64,000 nucleotides of DNA, from contig NZ_AP026708.1 of the NCBI RefSeq assembly GCF_026000375.1, positions 3,322,001 through 3,386,000 of the forward strand. Reading direction: 5' to 3'. Shown one piece after another: positions 1-8,106 of this stretch. Made by a program: the position numbers and the translations under genes. Source of the stretch: Pseudodesulfovibrio portus (GTDB taxonomy: Bacteria; Desulfobacterota; Desulfovibrionia; Desulfovibrionales; Desulfovibrionaceae). Below the pieces are notes generated by a model, which saw nothing but the letters and a program-made list of their open reading frames with translations, had not been told where the DNA came from and made no database searches. Position 1 is the stretch's first letter; each line of letters starts with the position of its first letter.

Positions 1-170
1 ACAAGGTCCAGCAGATTCTGCACGACGACGTGCCGTACTGCTTCCTCTACGTGCCGATGGCCCTGCCCATCGTCCAGGCCAGGATACAAAATATAAAAGC
101 GGCCCCAGCCGGCATATCGTATAATTCGGAACGCTGGTGGATTCCGCGCACCCTGCAGATACGGCAGTAA
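1..170 (+). CDS. C-terminal end of an ABC transporter substrate-binding protein (family 5, peptide type)
   Basis: Only the last 55 codons are inside the window, read from base 3 to a TAA at 168-170. The tail contains a YVPMALPIV segment and an APAGISYN segment, followed by a tryptophan pair close to the end. This matches the usual C-terminus of extracellular solute-binding proteins of family 5 (Opp/Dpp type), periplasmic or lipid-anchored receptors for oligopeptides and related solutes. The gene is complete at its 3' end and cut by the window at its 5' end. The next gene starts 11 nt downstream. Family is fairly clear; substrate cannot be told. Confidence 0.7.
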   Translation, partial: KVQQILHDDVPYCFLYVPMALPIVQARIQNIKAAPAGISYNSERWWIPRTLQIRQ

Positions 171-181
171 GGCACCCATAC

Positions 182-2353
182 ATGATTCGCATCAACGAGA
201 TCACCGACAAGGTGGCGTCATACATCGACAACCCCGACCTGGACCTGATCCAGCGGGCGTACGTCTTTTCCGCCCAGGCCCACGACGGCGTGGTCCGCCG
301 GTCGGGCGAGCCCTATATTTCCCACCCCATGAACGTGGCCAATCTCCTGGCCGACATGCAGCTGGACGAGGCCACGGTGGCCGCAGGGTTGCTGCACGAC
401 ACGGTGGAGGACACCGACACCACGGTGGACGAGATCGAGGACCTGTTCGGTTCCGACGTGGCCGACATCGTGGACGGCGTGACCAAGATCAGCAAGATGG
501 ACTTCGAGTCCAGGGCGGTGCAGCAGGCGGAGAACATCCGCAAGCTCATCCTGGCCATGGCCGAGGATATCCGCGTGCTCATGGTCAAGCTGGCCGACCG
601 GCTGCACAACATGCGCACCCTGGAGCACATGAAGCCTGTCAAGCAGCGGCTCATCGCCCAGGAAACGCAGGACATCTACGCGCCGCTGGCCAACCGGCTC
701 GGCCTGCACCGGGTCAAGACTGAGTTGGAGGACCTCTGTCTCCGCTACCTGAAGCCGGACGTGTTCGGCCAGCTCACCGATGCCGTCTCGGAGCACCGGG
801 CCGCAGGCGAGCCCTACATCGAGAAGGTCGTGGGCGTGATCGAGGACATGCTCAAGAAGAACAAGATTTCGGGCGTCGTCTACGGCCGCACCAAGCATCT
901 GCATTCCATCCATGTGAAGATGGAGCAGCAGGGGCTGACCTTCGACGAAATCTACGACCTCATCGCCTTCCGCATCATCCTGAAGTCGCTCAAGGACTGC
1001 TACGCCGTACTGGGTCTCATCCACGCGGCCTGGAGGCCCGTTCCCGGCCGGTTCAAGGACTATATTTCCATTCCCAAGGCGAACATGTACCAGTCGCTCC
1101 ACTCCACGGTCATCGGGCCGGACGGCGAGCGCATCGAGTTCCAGATCCGCACCGAGGAGATGAACCAGATCGCCGAATACGGCGTGGCCGCCCACTGGCA
1201 GTACAAGGAAGTGGGCAAGGGGGCGAAGAAGGGCAAGACCGCCGGCAGGCGCGACGCCGAGCGGTACACCTGGCTCAAGCAGATCATGGATTGGCAGCGC
1301 GAACTGTCCGACCCGCGCGAGTTCATGTCCTCCCTGCGCCTGGAGATGTTCCAGGAAGAAGTCTACGTGTTCACGCCCAACGGCGACATCAAGGAACTGC
1401 CCGACGGGGCCACGCCCGTGGACTTTGCCTATGCCATCCACTCCGAGGTGGGCGACAAGTGTGCCGGCGCCAAGGTCAACGGTCGCATCGTACCCCTGCA
1501 CACGCCGCTCAAGAACGGCGATTCCGTGGAGATCATCACGGACAAGAACCGTGTCCCCAGTCGCGACTGGCTCAAATTCGTCAAGACGGCCAAGGCCCGG
1601 ACCCGCATCAAGCAGTACATCCGCACGGTGGAAAAGGAGCGGGCCATCGCCCTGGCCAGGGAACTCCTGGAAAAGGAGGGGCGCCGGATCGGCATCAATG
1701 TCCAGAAGGCCATGAAGGAGGGTGAATTCCTCAAGCTGGCGGGCGAATTCAACTGCGGCAGCGTGGACGACCTTCTGACACAGGTCGGATTTTCCCGGTT
1801 CACCCCGCGCAAGGTGCTCAAGCGGCTGTATGCCATCACCCACGGCGAGCCCATGGACGAGCGCAAGGTCCGGAGCCGGGGCAGCGAGACGGTCGAAGAG
1901 AAAAAGAAGCCCAAGGGCGACGGGTTGAGTATTTCCGGCGTGGACAACGTCCTGGTCCGGTTCGCGAGCTGCTGCAACCCCCTGCCCGGCGAACCGATCG
2001 TGGGCTACATCACCCGCGGGCGCGGCGTGACCGTGCACCGCATCGACTGCCACAACGTCAAGAGCTTCGAGGACGAGCGGCTGCTGCAGGTGACCTGGGA
2101 AGGTGTCGAAGAGAAGCCGTACCCCGCCAAGATCAAGGTCAAGTGCCTGAACAAGCCCGGCATGCTCGGCAAGATATGCACCATGCTGGCCGAGCAGGAG
2201 GTCAACATCGACTCCGGCAGCTTCGAGTCAAAGGTGGACGGTACTTCCACCCTGGCCTTCACCGTTGAGGTCAAGGACCTGAATCAACTCTATTCCGCGC
2301 TGGCCGAGGTCAAGAAGCTCAAGGCCGTCCAGGAAGCCCTGCGGGTTTCGTAA
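182..2353 (+). CDS. relA: bifunctional (p)ppGpp synthetase/hydrolase, RelA/SpoT family
   Basis: Long-form alarmone enzyme of 723 aa that makes ppGpp/pppGpp from GDP/GTP plus ATP and hydrolyses it back. Domains in order: HD hydrolase near residues 25-185, with HP near the start and the intact metal motif LLHDTVEDT; synthetase near 235-360, with FKDYISIPKANMYQSLHS; TGS near 390-450; a helical and zinc-finger-like stretch with FASCCNPLPG; and a C-terminal ACT domain near 645-723. An in-frame GTG at 137 would overlap the preceding gene, so I start at ATG 182, behind a weak TAAGG at 168-172. Length fits the usual 715-740 aa. The HD motif looks intact, so both activities are expected. A strong palindromic terminator follows. 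relA versus spoT is a naming choice in species with one long enzyme. Confidence 0.93.
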   Translation: MIRINEITDKVASYIDNPDLDLIQRAYVFSAQAHDGVVRRSGEPYISHPMNVANLLADMQLDEATVAAGLLHDTVEDTDTTVDEIEDLFGSDVADIVDGVTKISKMDFESRAVQQAENIRKLILAMAEDIRVLMVKLADRLHNMRTLEHMKPVKQRLIAQETQDIYAPLANRLGLHRVKTELEDLCLRYLKPDVFGQLTDAVSEHRAAGEPYIEKVVGVIEDMLKKNKISGVVYGRTKHLHSIHVKMEQQGLTFDEIYDLIAFRIILKSLKDCYAVLGLIHAAWRPVPGRFKDYISIPKANMYQSLHSTVIGPDGERIEFQIRTEEMNQIAEYGVAAHWQYKEVGKGAKKGKTAGRRDAERYTWLKQIMDWQRELSDPREFMSSLRLEMFQEEVYVFTPNGDIKELPDGATPVDFAYAIHSEVGDKCAGAKVNGRIVPLHTPLKNGDSVEIITDKNRVPSRDWLKFVKTAKARTRIKQYIRTVEKERAIALARELLEKEGRRIGINVQKAMKEGEFLKLAGEFNCGSVDDLLTQVGFSRFTPRKVLKRLYAITHGEPMDERKVRSRGSETVEEKKKPKGDGLSISGVDNVLVRFASCCNPLPGEPIVGYITRGRGVTVHRIDCHNVKSFEDERLLQVTWEGVEEKPYPAKIKVKCLNKPGMLGKICTMLAEQEVNIDSGSFESKVDGTSTLAFTVEVKDLNQLYSALAEVKKLKAVQEALRVS

Positions 2354-2389
2354 CCTGACACCGCCATCCGGGTGATCGTCCCGGTGAGT

Positions 2390-2441
2390 GATCTTCCAAT
2401 GAAAAAGGCCCGCATGTGCGGGCCTTTTTCATTGGAAGATC
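2390..2441. terminator. bidirectional intrinsic terminator, perfect palindrome
   Basis: Two 25-nt arms separated by a 2-base TG centre are exact inverted copies, GATCTTCCAATGAAAAAGG onward. The core GGCCCGCA/TGCGGGCC is flanked by A5 on one side and T5 on the other, so it can terminate relA from the left and the convergent cytochrome c3 gene from the right. Confidence 0.85.
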
Positions 2442-2449
2442 GGGTCGTA

Positions 2450-2842
2450 CTACTTGGGGTGGCAGTCCTTGCAGGAGACCGGGACCACCTTGCCTTCCTT
2501 CTTCATGATCTTGTGGCAGCCGAGACAGCTGTTGTCGGCATTCTTGGCGTGGAAGGCGGAGTAGTAGGCGGTTTCGCCCTTCTTGCCGGGCTGGTCGTGA
2601 CAGCCTGCGGTGGAACAGGACTGAACGTCACTCTTGCTGTCCCAGGTGTGGTGGCAGGTGGCACACTCGACCCCTGCCGCATCGTGCTTGGCATGGGGGA
2701 AAGTAACCGGATTCTTGGTGGCCTTGATCCCCGCAGGCGCTTCGAGCTTCAGCTCGGCAGGCGCTTCGGTGGCGGCGGTGGCCATACTGACCGTCAGGAC
2801 CAGGGCGCAAAGGGCCAGGATGGAAAGGATGAAGCGTTGCAT
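2450..2842 (-). CDS. cycA: periplasmic tetraheme cytochrome c3
   Basis: A 130-aa precursor with a Sec signal peptide (MQRF, hydrophobic core, ATA|ATE-like cleavage near residue 23) and four heme-binding motifs: CATCH, CSTAGCH (a CX4CH site), CLGCH and CKDCH, plus extra histidines able to be sixth ligands (FPHAKHD, CHHTW). This is the small low-potential type I cytochrome c3 of sulfate reducers. It takes electrons from periplasmic hydrogenases and formate dehydrogenases and passes them to membrane redox complexes. The fourth motif is CX2CH here; several classical c3 proteins have CX4CH at that place. A strong GGAGG (2847-2851) precedes the ATG. A sigma-54-type promoter lies about 45 bp upstream, and the gene is monocistronic between two terminators. 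Confidence 0.93.
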   Translation of the reverse strand: MQRFILSILALCALVLTVSMATAATEAPAELKLEAPAGIKATKNPVTFPHAKHDAAGVECATCHHTWDSKSDVQSCSTAGCHDQPGKKGETAYYSAFHAKNADNSCLGCHKIMKKEGKVVPVSCKDCHPK

Positions 2843-2886
2843 GATACCTCCAGCAATTGTTGTGCAATGGTTTCAACCCGTATCAG

Positions 2887-2901
2887 GCAAGGTGCATGCC
2901 A
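2887..2901 (-). promoter_or_regulatory. sigma-54 (-24/-12) promoter for cytochrome c3
   Basis: On the minus strand the sequence is TGGCATGCACCTTGC. This gives GG and GC doublets separated by exactly 10 nt and a near-consensus TGGCA-N6-TTGC. Predicted start of transcription is near 2876, leaving a leader of about 34 nt before the ATG at 2842. It has the same layout as the sigma-54 promoter in front of the second alcohol dehydrogenase. Confidence 0.65.
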
Positions 2902-2965
2902 TGATTTTCAGGCTGAAATGATTAATTAAATTCCAACAGCGCAAAATCGTATGTACGGTTTTTGC

Positions 2966-2975
2966 GCACCGGTGC
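2966..2975. promoter_or_regulatory. palindrome upstream of the cytochrome c3 promoter, possible activator site
   Basis: GCACCGGTGC is a perfect 10-bp palindrome with further TGCG and CGCA flanks. It lies about 65-75 bp upstream of the -24 element, a normal distance for the enhancer site of a sigma-54 activator. Function is inferred from position only. Confidence 0.35.
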
Positions 2976-2998
2976 ACGCACCATAGCAGAAATTCGTG

Positions 2999-3028
2999 AA
3001 AAAAAACCCCTCCCGCAAAGGGGAGGGG
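2999..3028 (-). terminator. terminator of the amino acid ABC operon
   Basis: Read on the minus strand, an 8-bp perfect stem (arms 3007-3014 and 3021-3028, CCCCTCCC/GGGAGGGG) is followed by a run of eight T, complementary to the A run at 2999-3006. It lies 50 nt past the permease stop. Confidence 0.75.
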
Positions 3029-3077
3029 GAATTTTTATAACGTCGTGACCGGAGTCCGCCGATCAGGCGTGGGCGGG

Positions 3078-4841
3078 CTACATCTCGATGCGGACCTGTT
3101 CCGGGCTGAGTTTGCGTTCCAGCCGTTTGGCGTACAGGCTCATGACGTAGCTGAAGATGAAGTAGAGCACGATGACCGTGGTGTAGATCTCGAACGGGTA
3201 GATCATGACCCTGTTGTTGATGGCGTATGCGGCGCGGGTCAGGTCCATCACGCCGATGATGTAGACCAGGGCGGTGTCCTTGAAGGCCGCGATGAACATG
3301 CCGACCAGGGCCGGGAGCATCTGCTTGAGGGCCTGGGGCAGGATGATCTTGCGCATGGTCTGGAAGTAGGTCAGGCCGGAAGCCTTGGCCGCCTCAACCT
3401 GTCCGGGCGGGATGTTCTCGATGCCGCCGCGCACGGTCTCGGCGATGTACGCGCCGAAGAAGAAGGTCAGGGCGATGGTGCCCGCCCAGAAGGCGTGGAT
3501 TTCGAGCTTGAACACGAACTGCAGGACGACCTGATAGAACCAGAGAATGACCAGGATGAGGGGGACGCCGCGGACCAGCTCGATATACAGGGTGCAGGGA
3601 ATGCGCAGGACATGGCTTTTGGCCGTACGGCCCATGCCGATGATCAGGCCGATGAAGAAGCTGCCCGTGATGGAGATGAGGGCCATGAGCAGGGAGCCGG
3701 ACAGGCCGCCCAGCCCCATGAAGAACTCCGTGGAGTCGCCGCCGGGGAAGCGCCAGATGAGCAGGGCGGGCAGGTTGGCCCAGATGATCTCGTAGTTGAA
3801 GTGGAAGAGCGCCACGCCGAGCATGTAGAGCACGTAGGCCAGGGCGACCAGAAAAAGCGCCTTGCCCCCCTTGACGGTCCAGCAGGTCAGGGTGTGGCAC
3901 ATGCGGGTGATCGGGGAGACCGTCTTCTTTTCCGGGGAACGGCGGAAGTACCAGAGCACGTACTCCAGTCCCCTGCCGATGATGCCGAAGGGCTTGAAGA
4001 GCACGTCGGCGAGACCGCGCAGCATGGTCTTCTTGTCCTGCGGCATGATCTTGAGCTTCTCGTTCACGATGTTCATGAACGCGGCGATGATCAGGGAGAG
4101 CAGCAGGTAGATGGCCGTGGCCACGATGAAGGATTCAAACGTGCGGTAGGTCAGGGACAGCACTTCCTGCATGGACCAGAACAGCTCGGTCACGCCGATG
4201 GTCATGGCCAGCGAGGTGTTCTTCATGTTGTTCAGGAACTCGCTGCCCAGCGGCGGGATGATCTCGCGGAAGGCCAGGGGCAGGACGATCTTGCGCAGGG
4301 TCTGGGGGAAGGTCAGGCCCGAGGAGTAGGACGCCTCAAGCAGTCCCTTGGGGATGGACTGGATGCCCGCACGGATGATCTCGGCCATGAACGCGCCCGT
4401 GAACACGCCGCAGCCCACCACTGCACACCAGAATTCGAAATTGTGGTCGAAGAGCCAGAAGCGGATTTCTTCGGGAAAGGCGTAGGGCAGGGCGAAGTTC
4501 CAGAAAAAGAGCTGGATGAGCAGCGGGGTGTTGCGGAACAACTCCACATAGCAGGTGGCGAACCAGTATACCGGCTTGAAATTCGACAACCGGGCCAGGC
4601 CGAAGATGGTGCCCATGACCAGGGCGATGATCGCGGAGTAGAAGGTGATGGTCAGGGTGGTGTTCAGCCCGGTGACCATGAGGTGGCCCATGTGGCCGTA
4701 TTGTCCTTCCACGAAGAAGACGGCCCAGTCGAAATCATATTTGAATTCGAAGGCAAAGGTGAAATAGTAGACCACCAGGCCGACCAATGTCAGCAGGGTG
4801 AGGTTCTGGACCCAGGGATTTTGGAAATGCCGTTTAAACAT
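3078..4841 (-). CDS. fused double permease of a polar amino acid ABC transporter
   Basis: A 587-aa inner-membrane protein holding two HisM/GltJ-type permease domains in one chain. The first covers about residues 60-265, with EAA loop EIIRAGIQSIPKGLLEASYS. The second covers about 370-585, with EAA loop ETVRGGIENIPPGQVEAAKA. A linker near 265-340 carries another hydrophobic segment. ABC importers of this family normally use two separate permeases of 220-260 aa or a homodimer, so this chain would supply the whole membrane dimer. It is the last gene of a minus-strand operon: ATPase, binding protein, permease. There is a hairpin in the 71-nt gap before it and an intrinsic terminator behind it. The substrate is probably glutamate/aspartate or glutamine-like; the sequence does not decide. 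Confidence 0.88.
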   Translation of the reverse strand: MFKRHFQNPWVQNLTLLTLVGLVVYYFTFAFEFKYDFDWAVFFVEGQYGHMGHLMVTGLNTTLTITFYSAIIALVMGTIFGLARLSNFKPVYWFATCYVELFRNTPLLIQLFFWNFALPYAFPEEIRFWLFDHNFEFWCAVVGCGVFTGAFMAEIIRAGIQSIPKGLLEASYSSGLTFPQTLRKIVLPLAFREIIPPLGSEFLNNMKNTSLAMTIGVTELFWSMQEVLSLTYRTFESFIVATAIYLLLSLIIAAFMNIVNEKLKIMPQDKKTMLRGLADVLFKPFGIIGRGLEYVLWYFRRSPEKKTVSPITRMCHTLTCWTVKGGKALFLVALAYVLYMLGVALFHFNYEIIWANLPALLIWRFPGGDSTEFFMGLGGLSGSLLMALISITGSFFIGLIIGMGRTAKSHVLRIPCTLYIELVRGVPLILVILWFYQVVLQFVFKLEIHAFWAGTIALTFFFGAYIAETVRGGIENIPPGQVEAAKASGLTYFQTMRKIILPQALKQMLPALVGMFIAAFKDTALVYIIGVMDLTRAAYAINNRVMIYPFEIYTTVIVLYFIFSYVMSLYAKRLERKLSPEQVRIEM

Positions 4842-4860
4842 CGTGCTCTTTTACGGAAGA

Positions 4861-4888
4861 AGGCCCCGGGACATCAAGCCCCGGGACC
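4861..4888 (-). other. intergenic hairpin between binding-protein and permease genes
   Basis: AGGCCCCGGG and CCCGGGACCT form a 10-bp stem with one mismatch around a short loop, with no T run behind it. Such hairpins between a binding-protein gene and its permease often protect the upstream message or dampen downstream expression. Confidence 0.4.
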
Positions 4889-4912
4889 TGTTTCATACTC
4901 GTGAAATGGGGC

Positions 4913-5737
4913 CTACGGCCACATCTCGATCTTGGAGGTCATGGGGAACGGGTAGGCGGAATCAGGACCGAACCACTTGTTGTAGATGGTCATGTACGTG
5001 CCGTCTTTCCACATGTCCTGGACGGTGAAGTTGATGGCGTCGCGCCATGCGGAGTCGTCCTGGGGCAGGCCGATGCCGTAAGGCTCGTCGGAGATGAACT
5101 CGCCGACCAGTTCGAACTGGCCGGGGACCTTGGCGGCGTAGCCGAGCAGGATGGTGGAGTCGGTGGTGATGGCCTGGACGCGACCGGAGCGCAGGGCCTC
5201 GAACATGGCGACTTCACCGTCGTAGCCGGTGACCTTGGGAGCGGCGTTGCCGAGGCTCTTCAGGTATTCGGTGGCGTTGACGATGGAGGTGGTGCCCTGC
5301 ATGGAGCCGACCTTCATGTTGGCCAGGTCGGCCACGTTCTTGACGGCGCCCTTCTTGGCCAGGAACTTCTGGCCGTCGAAGAAGTAGGTGATGGAGAAGT
5401 CGATCTTTTCGTCGCGCACGCGCTTGTGGGTCATGTTGGACAGGACCATGTCGACCTTGGGCGGGTTGGTCTGGACAAAGGAGATGCGGGTGTTGTTGTT
5501 GACGACGACCTTTTCCAGGTTGGCGCCCAGGCGCTTGGCGATCTCGGTGGCCATGTCGACGTCGAAGCCGACCCACTCGTTCTTGTCGTTGATGAAGCCG
5601 AAGGGGATACCCTGGTTGGAGATACCGGCCTTGAGGACCTTGGTGGACATGACGCGATCGTAGGTGGGACCTGCGAAGGCAACGGAAGCGGCCATGAGCA
5701 GCAGTGCGGCCATGGCGGTGATTTTAAGAACTCTCAT
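4913..5737 (-). CDS. periplasmic amino acid-binding protein (SBP family 3)
   Basis: A 274-aa precursor with a signal peptide (MRVLKITAMAALLLMAASVAFA, cleavage after AFA). The mature part is a bacterial solute-binding family 3 domain: LKAGISNQGIPFGF, then the family signature WVGFDVDMATEIAKRLG, the ligand loop VLSNMTHKRVRDEKIDFS, and GSMQGTTS in the second lobe. It would capture a polar amino acid and deliver it to the fused permease encoded next. The ribosome site AGGAGAGG sits directly before the ATG. It lies in the operon between the ATPase and permease genes, with a terminator-like hairpin upstream and a second hairpin downstream, so its transcript level may differ from its neighbours. Confidence 0.9.
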   Translation of the reverse strand: MRVLKITAMAALLLMAASVAFAGPTYDRVMSTKVLKAGISNQGIPFGFINDKNEWVGFDVDMATEIAKRLGANLEKVVVNNNTRISFVQTNPPKVDMVLSNMTHKRVRDEKIDFSITYFFDGQKFLAKKGAVKNVADLANMKVGSMQGTTSIVNATEYLKSLGNAAPKVTGYDGEVAMFEALRSGRVQAITTDSTILLGYAAKVPGQFELVGEFISDEPYGIGLPQDDSAWRDAINFTVQDMWKDGTYMTIYNKWFGPDSAYPFPMTSKIEMWP

Positions 5738-5770
5738 TTACCTCTCCTGATATGGTTGAGTTCATCCAAG

Positions 5771-5806
5771 AAAAAGCCCCTGGCGGACACCATGTCCGTC
5801 AAGGGC
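5771..5806 (-). terminator. attenuator-like hairpin between ATPase and binding-protein genes
   Basis: On the minus strand, GCCCTTGACGGAC pairs with GTCCGCCAGGGGC (13 positions, one wobble, one mismatch) and is followed by TTTTT (plus-strand A5 at 5771-5775). It looks like a partial terminator inside the operon. No separate promoter is visible in the 33 nt between it and the next start codon. Confidence 0.5.
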
Positions 5807-5815
5807 GAAATTCCT

Positions 5816-6544
5816 TTAGTGGCTGAGAATCTTGCTCAGGAAGTCCTTGGTTCGATCCGATTGCGGATTGTTGAAGAACTCCTCGGGCGTGTTCTCTTCA
5901 ACGAGATAACCGTCGTCCATGAAGATGACCCGGTCCGCCACTTCGCGGGCAAAGCCCATCTCGTGGGTGACGCAGATCATGGTCATTCCCTCGCGGGCCA
6001 GGGATTTCATGACGTCGAGCACTTCGTTGATCATTTCCGGGTCCAGCGCGCTGGTCGGTTCGTCGAAAAGCATGATCTTCGGCTGCATGGCCAGTCCACG
6101 GGCGATGGCCACTCGCTGCTGCTGGCCGCCGGAGAGCTGGGACGGGTAGGCTCCCGCCTTGTCCGGGATGTCCACCTTCTTGAGCAGGTCCATGCCGATG
6201 GCCGTGGCGTCGCCCCGGCTCATGCCGCGCACCAGCGTGGGGGCCAGGGTGATGTTTTCCATGACCGTCATGTGCGGATAGAGGTTGAACTGCTGAAACA
6301 CGAAACCGACTTCGGCGCGCAACAGGGTCATGTTGGTGCGCGGGTCGGAAACGTTCATGTCGTCCACCGAGATGTCGCCTTCCTGAATGGGTTCCAGCCG
6401 GTTGATACACCGAATCATGGTGGATTTGCCGGAGCCCGAAGGGCCGCACACGACCACGACCTCACCCTTGGCGATGTCGAGATTGATGTTCTTGAGGACC
6501 TGGAAGTCCCCATACCATTTGTTGACGCCTTTGAAAGAAATCAC
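5816..6544 (-). CDS. ATP-binding protein of a polar amino acid ABC transporter (GlnQ/HisP type)
   Basis: A 242-aa cytoplasmic ATPase with all the key motifs: Walker [11 protein letters not shown]-loop [11 protein letters not shown], signature LSGGQQQRV, Walker [14 protein letters not shown] and H-loop VTHEMGFA. The frame stays open upstream to a TTG at 6616. I use GTG 6544 because GGAG (6553-6556) sits 8 nt before it and the protein then begins [12 protein letters not shown], as family members do. First gene of the operon, with a plausible promoter upstream. Family assignment is sure; substrate is not. Confidence 0.92.
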   Translation of the reverse strand: MISFKGVNKWYGDFQVLKNINLDIAKGEVVVVCGPSGSGKSTMIRCINRLEPIQEGDISVDDMNVSDPRTNMTLLRAEVGFVFQQFNLYPHMTVMENITLAPTLVRGMSRGDATAIGMDLLKKVDIPDKAGAYPSQLSGGQQQRVAIARGLAMQPKIMLFDEPTSALDPEMINEVLDVMKSLAREGMTMICVTHEMGFAREVADRVIFMDDGYLVEENTPEEFFNNPQSDRTKDFLSKILSH

Positions 6545-6647
6545 TGTTGAATCTCCGAAATAGAAAATGGGCGAAAAACCAGGACGCTTCCTAACAGAAA
6601 CGGAACGCTTAAGCAATCATAATCCGGAATCCGGTCAGGCATGCAGA

Positions 6648-6676
6648 ATATTATTCTCGATCAAATGCTCCGTAAA
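6648..6676 (-). promoter_or_regulatory. sigma-70-like promoter of the amino acid ABC operon
   Basis: On the minus strand TTTACG (plus 6671-6676) and TAATAT (plus 6648-6653) are 17 bp apart. Each matches consensus at four of six positions. It lies about 100 bp upstream of the GTG chosen for the ATPase. Confidence 0.4.
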
Positions 6677-6715
6677 GAATGTATTGTTTTTTAAGGTTTT
6701 TGCAGTTCTTCAAAC

Positions 6716-8077
6716 CTAACATTCCGTCATGGATTGCGCCAGCCCCCCGAGCGACGTCTCCTTGTACTTGCGCGACATGTCCCGGCCGGTCTGGGCCATG
6801 GCTTCGATGGCCTTGTCCAGGTCGACCTTCTGGTAGGACTCGTCCAGGGTGGAGGCGATGAGGTAGGCGTTGTACGCCTTGACCGCACCCATGGCGTTGC
6901 GTTCGATGCACGGTATCTGGACGTAGCCGCCCACCGGGTCGCAGGTCAGGCCCAAATGGTGCTCCATGGCGATTTCAGCAGCATTTTCAGTCACCTGAAA
7001 GCGGTATCCTCGAGCATAGGCGAGCAGGGCGGCGGCCATGGCCGAGGCCACGCCCACCTCGCCCTGGCAGCCGACTTCAGCCCCGGAGATGGAGGCGTTG
7101 TGCTTGCACAGGAAGCCGATGGCGCAGGCAGCCAGGAGTCCTTCGCGGATTTCGTCCTGGGGAACGCCCATGTGGCGCTTGAGCATGAATACTATGGCCG
7201 GAATCACGCCCGCGGCTCCGCATGTGGGGGCCGTGACGACGCAATGCCCCGCCGCATTTTCTTCGGAGGCCGCCAGGGCGTAGGCGTTGATCGCCTTGAG
7301 GAATCCGGTGCCCTGGTACTGTTCTTCCTTGGCGCGGTTGTACATGATGGCCGCCTTGCGCTGCAGGCCTATGGGGCCCGGCAGCACGCCCGCGCTCTTG
7401 ATGCCCAGCTCAACGGCCCGTTCCATGACTTCGACGATGCGGTCGAGTCCCTGGTTGATTTCCGCCTCGGTACTCCCGACGACGGCCGTTTCGTTGGCCA
7501 GGATCAGTTCGTGCAACCGCATGGAGTTGCGCCGCAGGTGCTGCTTCAGTTCGGCCATAGTCTTGTAAGGAAAGGCCGGTTGGCCGCGTTCGGGCTCCTC
7601 TTCGTCTTCCCTGCGCAGGAAGCCGCCGCCCACGGAATAGTAGGTGCGGGCCAGCAGGACGTCATCCCCGGCCCTGAGGGTGAAGATCATGGTGTTGGAG
7701 TGCGGGTGGTCGTGCCGGACCGCGTCCAGGATGATTTCGCCGGGCGAATAGGAAAGGGTGGGACCGCCGAGGTCGAGTTGGAAGGATTGCTCCGTTTTCT
7801 CGAACTCCTCCAGCACATTGGGCCGGCAGGTGTCGGGCAGGAAGCCGAGCAGGCCGGACACGATTGCGCGCCGGGTGCCGTGCCCCTCGCCCGTGGCGGA
7901 CAGGGAGCCGAACAGGCGGATCTCCAGGGCGTCGGCCCTTTGCCGGTCCGCTTCGGGCAACCGGCGGGCCAGTTCCATGAAGTCGTGGCCCGCCTTCATG
8001 GGGGCGATCGTGTGGGAACTGGACGGGCCGGGGCCGATCTTGAGCAGTTCGAATATGGATGTGGTAATGGGCGGCAT
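6716..8077 (-). CDS. sdaA: L-serine ammonia-lyase, iron-sulfur-dependent, single-chain
   Basis: A 453-aa enzyme converting L-serine to pyruvate and ammonia with a [4Fe-4S] cluster. The N-terminal beta-type domain opens with KIGPGPSSSHTIAPMKA, the serine-dehydratase signature. The alpha-type domain carries TAPTCGAAGVIPA, KHNASISGAEVGCQGEVG and LGLTCDPVGGYVQIPCIERN, whose cysteines bind the cluster. Both domains in one polypeptide and a length near 455 aa fit the SdaA class. It starts 29 nt after the malate synthase G stop, with AGGAG before the ATG, so the two are probably cotranscribed. The pairing suggests use of C2/C3 intermediates (glyoxylate, serine) towards pyruvate and malate. Confidence 0.94.
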   Translation of the reverse strand: MPPITTSIFELLKIGPGPSSSHTIAPMKAGHDFMELARRLPEADRQRADALEIRLFGSLSATGEGHGTRRAIVSGLLGFLPDTCRPNVLEEFEKTEQSFQLDLGGPTLSYSPGEIILDAVRHDHPHSNTMIFTLRAGDDVLLARTYYSVGGGFLRREDEEEPERGQPAFPYKTMAELKQHLRRNSMRLHELILANETAVVGSTEAEINQGLDRIVEVMERAVELGIKSAGVLPGPIGLQRKAAIMYNRAKEEQYQGTGFLKAINAYALAASEENAAGHCVVTAPTCGAAGVIPAIVFMLKRHMGVPQDEIREGLLAACAIGFLCKHNASISGAEVGCQGEVGVASAMAAALLAYARGYRFQVTENAAEIAMEHHLGLTCDPVGGYVQIPCIERNAMGAVKAYNAYLIASTLDESYQKVDLDKAIEAMAQTGRDMSRKYKETSLGGLAQSMTEC

Positions 8078-8106
8078 GGCTCATTCTCCTAAAGGGGGTG
8101 TGGAAT

